From Mytilisepta virgata (lineage: Eukaryota; Mollusca; Bivalvia; Mytilida; Mytilidae): 64,000 bases of DNA. Positions 56,585 to 64,000 of this stretch are shown here, piece after piece. Location of the stretch: the NCBI GenBank assembly GCA_028015205.1, contig JAPWFG010000015.1:2356001-2420000 (forward strand), in the 5' to 3' direction. The notes beneath the pieces were generated by a model. The model ran no database searches. It was not told the origin of the DNA and worked only from the letters and a program-made list of their open reading frames with translations. Each line of letters opens with the position of its first letter. Position 1 is the stretch's first letter. The position numbers were made by a program, and so were the translations under genes.

Positions 56585-56800
56585 TTAGCAAAAGAATACC
56601 AAATCGAAAAAACAAAAATCGATAAGTCTGACATTCTAAGGCAAGGCGCTCATTTTAATGCTAAATACAAATGTACCATAGAAATACTACACTGATCCAT
56701 TTATAAGCGAAGGAATAAAAAACAAATAATAAACTAAACAGAATATGAACAAGACAGTATTAACAATGGGAACTCCCAACAAATGTGGGCATCAAGACTT
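56585..56800. repeat. Dispersed repeat family C copy
   Basis: Recognised by AAAAGAATACCAAATCGA, TAAACTAAACAGAA..AACAAGACAG and the closing GGGAACTCCCA segment, as at 24060. Degenerate. Confidence 0.4.
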
Positions 56801-56920
56801 TGCTAATGCTGACAATCAATGTCTTAATTGTTTTGTTACACACTGTGTATTTGCAACAAACTGTAAATAGTTTGTTTAGTTAGAAATCGTATGTCATGTA
56901 TGTTGCGAATCGAGTACGTG

Positions 56921-57510
56921 TGCAACAACAACAACAACAAATACTTTATTGCTTAATCAGAAGCGCCCACAAGGGGCAGAATAATTAACGTTAATTTCAT
57001 ACAGTGATTCATACAAATGATTCAATGTGATTAAAATACCATCAGAAATCAAAAGTTATACAACAAACACAGCTAATGACTTTGAGAGATGACAATGTAT
57101 GAACAGTGTTATTTATAAAATTGTTTATATTTTATGTAAGTATATAAAAGTGTACAGAACGTACTAGGTAAAATAATGGACGGAGTAAAAATATTAATTC
57201 ATATTATGTAGACCACCAATATTGCAGAGATGGGGTCAGTGTGTATTTTGGATTTAAGTAGATAATAATTCGTTTCTGTGTGATAATAATTTTCTTAGCA
57301 GTTCTCCAATTCTTTGAAGTATAAAACTATCTTCAGATGACATAAGCAACATAAATTTTGACTTTATGTCTAAGTTTTTAAAATTCTTATATTGTTTATT
57401 TACATCATGTGAAAAATAATCACGTACATTTGCAAGTTTATGGCATCGAAGAAGAAAATGTATTTCATCCTCAACCTCAACACCACATACATAAACATGT
57501 TCTTAGTATA
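56921..57510 (-). mobile_element. LINE 3' end remnant
   Basis: On the minus strand from about 57500 the frame reads CGVEVEDEIHFLLRCHKLAN, then VRDYF and a helical stretch to SEDSFILQRIGEL. The C...E(D)E.HFL..C pattern is the zinc-knuckle-like C-terminal motif of LINE polymerases. The 3' UTR ends in a (TTG)n run, seen as (CAA)n at about 56922-56940. 5'-truncated and dead. Confidence 0.72.
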
Positions 57511-57721
57511 AATGTAGTAAGGGATTATCCTATTGTTTTCTTACCATTCAAAACAATTAATTCCTATAAATGAGTTACAACTGCCCCAAAGCACATTTAT
57601 CACCTTACAGAATTTGTGAGTGGGGCTTATTAAAATTTGAATTTGAATTTGAAAAAAAATGATAATAAAACTATTTAAGTAGCTGTATGATAATGAATAT
57701 GATCCCTGTTTTGTACTAGAC

Positions 57722-57875
57722 CGACACGCTAAGACGGATTTTTAATGTGCTAGCTCACGACCTAAATGTCTGCACATTATACTGACTCCGAGCGGACCAG
57801 TCTTTGCTCTTACTCCTAGATGCCGCGGGGTGAACACGCTACCACGAGACCACCGAGGCGGTCGTAAACTCAGAT
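57722..57875 (-). mobile_element. tRNA-derived SINE
   Basis: On the minus strand: head GACCGCCTCGGTGGTCTCGT then GGTAGCGTG (A-box-like), body GCGGCATCTAGGAGTAAGAG, CTCGGAGTCAGTATAATG, GTGAGCTAGCAC. Same family as 30307-30545. The head is present once here, without the minisatellite expansion. Confidence 0.7.
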
Positions 57876-59220
57876 TACTTGACCAGCGTCTGGAAAGAAC
57901 CGACATTTCAAGTATTTTGATATAATTAAAACAGGAGGTAAAATTAATATTAAAATTTAATACATAAAAGGCTGACTAATTCTTTTTATTTGATTTGAAC
58001 ATTAAAATTTTAGATAAATACTTTATATATGAAGTAGTATTTAAATTATGTATACAGTGGGCATTCCCTGTGGAATAAAATATAGTTGTAACTCATATCT
58101 TGCAATTTATCGATTTGAACTGTAAATAAACAAAAAGATAATTCCTTACGTAAATTTTACATGTTTTACATTCATAGTCACAATAAGGAAACACCATTGC
58201 ATCGTACTGTTGTGTCTGTGAATGTTTAAAATGCAATGAATTAAAACTTCCCAAATTATTAGTAATGCCTTGCATCACTAAGACTAATTCATAAATGAAA
58301 TGTCTAAAAGGAAACTATGCATTAACTATAAACCTTGAACTAAACTCGAAAACAATTATACTTAATTATAACAAATCAAGAGGTTATTTGAGCCTTGAGC
58401 ACTTTACAATATTCTAAGTTTGTAAGCGAATGATAACGCTCGTACTTAATCAGGAAGAAAGGGATTATCGTTCTCTTACATATACTAAATGAATTTATTC
58501 ATGAAAACGCTGTTTTAAACCACGCGGATTGCTGTACTTGATATAAAAAAGTAATGAACAAGATCATTGATGTACGATGTGATGATAAATTTTTTCAAAA
58601 ATTCGATAGAAACGGTTCCGTAATTTTTCGTTCTTCCCTTACTTTTTGTTCGAAAAATGTTGACGATTTTAATTTTTAAAGTAATGTCACCATGATTTAA
58701 GATCGTATTGTCTATTATCTCTGCAAAATCACGTTTCGTCAATAGACAATACAAACATTTAAACAGTATGGGGGACTAGAAACCAGCTTTTTCTCGGTTC
58801 CGTGAAACGTCGATGAGGTAAAGAGCTGATTCAAATAAGTTTGGAATATTTTACTGATCATTATAAGGTTCGCATTAAAAGTCTTTAAAATAAATGTTTG
58901 ACTATTCTATTCTTTTTATTACAATGTGTGTTTTTAAGTATTCTGTTATCTCTTATACTGTTCGATTTTGAATAACGGTTCGGATATGAGTACGCTATAC
59001 CTGTCGTAGAAAGCTTAATAAGCTACAAAATTACAGAAACTATGTTAACGATTTGTTCAACAATAAATGTAGCGCTTCTATTGTGCAGACAAGGAAGAAT
59101 CAATACAATGCACAGACAATGAATTTGATGAATTTGGCCAAGCGATTGTACAGTAAAGGCCAAAGTGATTGTACAGCAATAGCGCAAGTGATTATATACA
59201 GTCAATAAAATACCCTGACT
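57876..59220. other. Stretch without recognisable genes
   Basis: AT-rich, no supported exon. A GTGATTGTACAG-type segment is repeated near 59140-59175. Confidence 0.45.
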
Positions 59221-59227
59221 TAAAGAC

Positions 59228-59405
59228 GTGGACCTTTTTTAAAATAACAATCCAAAGATACTAATATTAGATTCAGTAAATTTATACTATCTGTATACAC
59301 GTATTTCAAGGAGTTACCTCTCATCAGCAGCATTAAAACCGAAACATTTGGAAGACCAAAAACCAAACTTATATAAAACAAGAAGTACTCAACCAAAAAT
59401 ACCAA
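59228..59405. repeat. Dispersed repeat family D, copy 2
   Basis: Second copy of the segment at 56096-56290, same orientation, with small indels and substitutions. Confidence 0.7.
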
Positions 59406-60190
59406 ATACCACAAGAACAATGGCAACTAAACTTTCATGGAGGTAGGAAGTGTTAAATGCAAAACATATTGAACTTACGATTTGTTTTAGTATGTTTTTT
59501 TGCAAATTTTATCGCTGTTTTATGGCTGTTTTGTTCAATTTACTAGGAGCTCCATAATTTAAAGAAAAATGTTTGAATATATATGTCGTTTTCATAATTC
59601 GATTAGTGTATTTTTACATGTAGAATGTTTTCATTACAAAATCATGAAGTAAAAACTTCATGAGCATAAATCAAACCTTACATTCTCCAACTTGGTATTC
59701 AAGCAAATGACGAGCCCTCGCTTGACAGTCTCCCGGGTGACCAAATTGTCAAAAAAATTACAGTTCCGTTCCCACACTGTGATCATTGAAAATCTCAGAT
59801 CCATGTCTCTGATGGTTATTGAAAACTTGAACGAACAAAATCGGAGAGGAATAAAAAAATGTTTGATAAAAATGGCAAATCAAAATCTACAAGTCTGCCA
59901 CTTTGTTTGGAGACGAAATAAAGGTGTTTGATTAACGCAATAAATAATCTATTTGGATTTCTAATAAAGTAGTTACATAAAAACCTAAAGGATTTCTTTA
60001 TCTGATAAATTCTGATTACTACCGAAATGTGTCGGGAGATTAGTTTTCGATAAAAGGGGTGTTAAAACATGAAACATTTAAATAAATTCCATATTGATTC
60101 AGCTTCTACGTTATCAACCTTGAATTTTGCTCATGATGCACAATCTGTAAAAATTAAATGCTTACTCCAAAACTTTAATTTGACAATTTC
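59406..60190. other. Stretch without recognisable genes
   Basis: A plus-strand frame at 59692-59931 of 79 codons is basic, but shows no family motif or splice sites. Confidence 0.4.
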
Positions 60191-60194
60191 CTAA

Positions 60195-61660
60195 AAGAGG
60201 GTACTACCAGTAATAAACAACAAAATGGATAACAAGAATGGTCAACAATGACATATAAATCAATCAAAGCAACCCAGAAGACAGAACCCCGTTCAACAAT
60301 TAATATAAAAGAGCCAACACAACATTAACAAAACAGAGAGTCAGGATAGTCTGACTTGGTACAGACACTGAACAGTGGTGAACAACCGGTTATATGGGTA
60401 CCAAACCCCCCCCCCCCTTCTTTATCTATCTTGACACTCTGGTGTTTAAAGAAGACAAATATACCTCAGGGGCAATCCAAAAAACACAATCAATTAGACA
60501 GACAAAACCCGAAATGACAAATGAACAACCACAACAAATTAACACTGAAAACTAAAAGGACAATGAACAACACAAACTCCTATAAACACCAGCAGTGAAC
60601 TCAGGTGCTCCGGAAGGGTAAGCAGTTCCTGCTCCGTATACAGCAGCCGTCGTGAGGTTCAATAAAGTCAATCCGGTGGTAGTCACAAATCGGTGGAGGC
60701 AAATGAAATGTTACGACAGTGGGAACAGGTCCAACATCATCTTAGATATTGGAACACTGTAACGGTCAATCAATTCGTGATGACGACCGTAAAATTTCCT
60801 AAGTGATGATATCAACTTATCCCTGATAAAAGCCTGGTTAAGAAGCTTTTGTGACAGCAGTAATCCTCTTTGTCGAAAGTCATGGTAACGCACGCATGCA
60901 CTTGAATATCGGATAAGCTGAAAAACGTAGAGGCCATATGCAGGCGATGTTGGTATATTGCTACTCAAGAAGGGAAAGTTTACAATAGGAACGTCGAATT
61001 CATCACGTTGGTCATAAAGTTTCGAAACACAAATCCAAATATGAAGCGGACTTCAAAAGTATCTGTAGTATCCTTAATTTCAAGGTGACTGGGGTAGATG
61101 AAATGCAGAAAGTCTTGGAATTTAACCTAATTTAACACGTCATCTATATAACGAAAAGTGAAATTAAAGGATTGTGCTAGTTTCTTTTTGTTTTCACGTA
61201 GAAGCCCTTGAACTACAGAAACAGATCGGCGAAGGGAGGAGCACAGTTGGTTCCCAGTTGGAATGCCGATTGTTTGTTGAAAATTGGACCTCCAAATGCA
61301 ACGATTACCAACAAGGTGACCGCTTGCTATAACAGCAAAATTAGATAGGATGGCACATAATTTAGATAGCAGGGTCCAAAGGTATTCGTTTTAACTGTAA
61401 AACTAGCTAAGGCTCATATACTACTGTAGCTGCAGGTCGGATACTGTCGCTCTACAAAACAAAAAAGTCTGAAAAATACTCCCATAAAGAGTTTAATGCT
61501 ATCTAGTCATAAATTTCAATAGAAATCGGCAGTATTCGTGAGAGGCCAGTATAAATTTAAAATCTTTAAGTCATTCATATTTCTAGCCCTTACTATGAAA
61601 ATATCTTAAGTAACTACCAAGTTTCTGTAACTTTTAGCGAGACGTTTGCATTTATTCACG
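60195..61660. repeat. Dispersed repeat family B copy, split by an RT retroelement
   Basis: The left half (60195-60440) has AACAAAATGGATAACAAGAA, GGTACAGACACTGAACAGTG. The right half (61302-61660) has ACCAACAAGGTGACCGCTTG, GTCGGATACTGTCGCTCTAC, AGTATTCGTGAGAGGCC. The RT copy lies between them, so it inserted into an existing family-B element. Confidence 0.65.
60441..61301 (-). mobile_element. Reverse-transcriptase retroelement copy nested in family B
   Basis: On the minus strand the end of the ORF is open (60711-60968: AYGLYVFQLIRYSSACVRYH, RKFYGRHHELIDRYSVPIS). Upstream, the YDQRDEFD-type and YIDD regions are broken by frameshifts and small deletions, and the GIPMG region near 61250 is damaged. 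The 3' tail starts at about 60441. Confidence 0.75.
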
Positions 61661-62555
61661 ATATTACAATAGAAACGAAAATGGGAAAAATTAATACGAA
61701 GATTGTACTGTTATATCTTATGCCAAAGACACGATCAATACGCGTCAGAGAATAAATATGACTTTAGTCATAAAAGAGTGGATATTTCGTTTTTTTGACA
61801 CCTACAGAAACAATTTTTCATGTAATTGTTTGGAAAATACTCTACATGGGTACAATGTATTGATGTATTGCCATATATCAGTGTAAGTTCCTTCATTAAA
61901 ACATTGTGTTTTCGGTCATTTCTATTTGACCTCTCATATCCATACATGTATAGATGACCTATTATTCCTTTCTACGTTAATGACTAAGGATATACTAACC
62001 ATGTAAATAGGATAGTGCAAAATTATATATGTTATTATCTTGGCAAATGTTCACTAATATCTAACTACTGTTTGTCCCACAAATTTATTCACTTTACTTT
62101 GTAGCAGGCGGAATGTTATGCAGCAGGTTGGATAGTTAACCTGTTACTGGTATTAAACCCACTCTTTGACCCCATTATCTACATCTTTAGCATAGACGAA
62201 TTTAGAAATCGTTAGATATGCAGATGTGCAGTCAATTACAACTCACCATTTGAAAACAAAAACAATAATCCAAAACGTTGAGTAGCAAATTAAAAAAAAT
62301 TTCTTTATGATATGTGGCCATGTGATTCGCAGTAATAAGATCAAATTCAACAATATGAATAAATATGATTGTCATACATTTGTATTAAGTGCTAATGGAC
62401 ATTACATATTCAAATGGTCGATAAACGCCCAAAATTAACAAAGATACTGACGAGGACGGATGTTAACATTTTGACAATTAATTAGATTTTTTACTTTGCC
62501 AGTTATAACCTTGCATTTCGTGGAGACGGAGAATAGGATCTTTCTTTTTGTCCTG
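61661..62555. other. Stretch without recognisable genes
   Basis: AT-rich and non-coding as far as I can see. Confidence 0.45.
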
Positions 62556-62574
62556 TTTTATAGCGTCCTAGGTG

Positions 62575-62825
62575 TAGCAACATGGCATATCCAAATCACT
62601 GTATAAACTGTGCAGTTTTCGGACAATATTTTTCCATACTCTGTACGATGAATGTGGATGTAAGACGAAGGTCACGTTTTCCAGATATTCGTACCAGTTG
62701 CGAGTGTGATCTGATTTCTGGTCTTCAGTGTCTTTGTTCTATTCACTTAATGGAACCAGCAACGATCGTGTTCGTGAAACATGGACCAGATATTATTGTA
62801 AAAATGATTTTAAAGTTTAGGTTAG
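62575..62825 (+). pseudogene. Possible Ig-like exon, degraded
   Basis: An acceptor-like TTTTATAG precedes a GC-richer segment. One frame ends in SLFYSLNGTSNDRVRETWTR followed by YYCKNDFK, resembling the W..YYC F-strand region of an Ig domain. Another frame is open and cysteine-rich (SCECDLISGLQCLCS). The two frames overlap, and stops lie in the Ig-like frame upstream, so this is at best a broken exon of the Ig-like family seen elsewhere in the window. Confidence 0.3.
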
Positions 62826-63770
62826 ACATAATTCATTGTTAACTTTTATTAACTGTAATTAGATAGTCTTCATTGAGTGTTAGTCATTATACATGTACCA
62901 AGATTAGGTATAGTTATTCATAAAATCAAGACAGTATGGATGAATAAAAGACAAAATTAGCCTATTACGATAAAACGATGCATCACTACTGCATTAGCGA
63001 ATTCTTAATCTAGAACACATGAAATGACAGAAGAAAATCTATTCTATGTTAAATTCCCGAGTGAACTTAACAACAATTCTTTAAATAGAACCTGAAAGGG
63101 CAAATATGGTAAATGTCCATAACACTACAATTCAAAAAGTACAAAAAGATGTCATTAAAACGTTACGCTCCCGCCATCGGCTTATATAACAAAATTAACC
63201 TTTAATAGCTTCAAGGCTGTTTTAATTAAGGAAGACCTCTGGTTAGGTTTTTGGAGATATAATACTTATTTCGATATAATTTTTTTTGTAACATTATTGT
63301 ATTGTGATTTTTATTTTCATCTTCAGTATATACATGTTTCTTTATGATTCACATCTTTCTGATATTTTATTTTATTTTTTATTGTTAAGGATGTTCGCTT
63401 GTGACGTTTCTGACTTTATATAAACATTTTGTAGCTCCCCTGGAGTGTTCATAGGTAATACATTGGACTTTTGTTTTGGCCCAGTAACCCCTATATTTAT
63501 TTTCATTTTCTCAAAAAGCTTCTTTCAAATGTTCAGTTTGTAAAATATTTCAAAAATGTAGCTATTCCTTCCAAACGTCTTTCAATATTATTTCCAATGT
63601 ATTTCTTATGAAATATCACGAGAAAATTATCCTGCCGAAAATTTGAATTTTTCAGTTGGTAATAACTCAAAAACAAATACACCAACATATACGTTTTTGT
63701 TTATAATTTTAAAGCATTTCACATTCACTTGTAAAGATGCATAATTTATACATAATAATTCTGCATGAAT
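62826..63770. other. Stretch without recognisable genes
   Basis: AT-rich with long T runs. No supported exon. Confidence 0.45.
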
Positions 63771-63789
63771 TATTATTCTGAGTGTCTTA

Positions 63790-64000
63790 AAAACAAGTTG
63801 GGAGTAGATAACACTGCAGGTAACCCCGTTTATACAGGGACCACACTCACTAAGCAGAAAGTCCTTGATAACCACCAGACCGTTTTTCATTCCTTTGACA
63901 TTTCTACAAAGGATGAAGAAATGGACCTTCCTGCTCTTTATTGGATTCATAAACTACATAAGGTACATTGCTGGGTCAGTTAATTGCTCTACGAAACCTC
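63790..64000 (+). mobile_element. Reverse-transcriptase retroelement, 5' RT region, continues past the window
   Basis: It reads TLTKQKVLDNHQTVFHSFDI, then KDEEMDLPALYWIHKLHK, and after a frameshift YIAGSVNCSTKP at the window edge. LYWI.KLHK..(..)R.IAGS is the first RT motif block of this family, upstream of the parts seen in other copies, so this one starts further 5'. A frameshift already breaks it. Confidence 0.65.

Noticed and set aside
59692..59931. 79-codon basic ORF
   Set aside because: No recognisable motif, splice context or second copy. Probably chance.

Overview
This is eukaryotic, AT-rich, repeat-dense, intron-bearing DNA. It most resembles a bivalve mollusc genome, and mussel-like is my best guess. 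The reasons are many decayed copies of one reverse-transcriptase (RT) family, tRNA-headed SINEs, a Tc1 transposon, and short phase-1 exons of immunoglobulin-like membrane proteins. There are no bacterial operons, rRNA, tRNA or CRISPR. Most long open frames are decayed transposon remnants.

The main object is a Polinton/Maverick-type (adintovirus-like) element at 12578-20985, bounded by ~375-bp terminal inverted repeats. Its interior is visibly richer in GC than the flanks. The + strand carries, in order: a PC4-like single-strand-DNA-binding/coactivator ORF (intact), a CARD-domain ORF (intact), a TATA-binding-protein-like gene (frameshifted), a small unknown ORF, an integrase with chromodomain (broken), a small basic protein, an adenain/Ulp1-type cysteine protease (broken), a packaging ATPase (one frameshift) and a second small basic protein. 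A 285-bp tandem repeat follows. The - strand then carries the middle part of a protein-primed DNA polymerase B, running up to the right TIR. No capsid gene is visible. PC4-like, TBP-like and CARD genes, plus a repeated promoter-like box in both TIRs and before the CARD ORF, suggest an element with its own transcription-initiation and host-signalling kit. I consider this the most unusual content of the window.

Host genes are seen only as exons. A + strand gene has a signal-peptide exon (40810), an Ig-like exon (43320), a stalk exon (44783) and a transmembrane/stop exon (49802), all joining in phase 1; a full Tc1 element (41221-42762) lies in its first intron. On the - strand there are two transmembrane exons (3427, 5931), an Ig-like exon (11920) and three short stalk-like exons (23762, 28769, 29883), the last two being tandem duplicates. 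The Polinton may lie in an intron of one of these genes.

The rest is transposon debris: eleven pieces of the RT family in both orientations, several dispersed families, LINE 3' ends, SINEs (one nested in a LINE with an exact target duplication, another with a 28-bp minisatellite over its promoter region), palindromic MITE-like hairpins and a ~1.1-kb tandem duplication.
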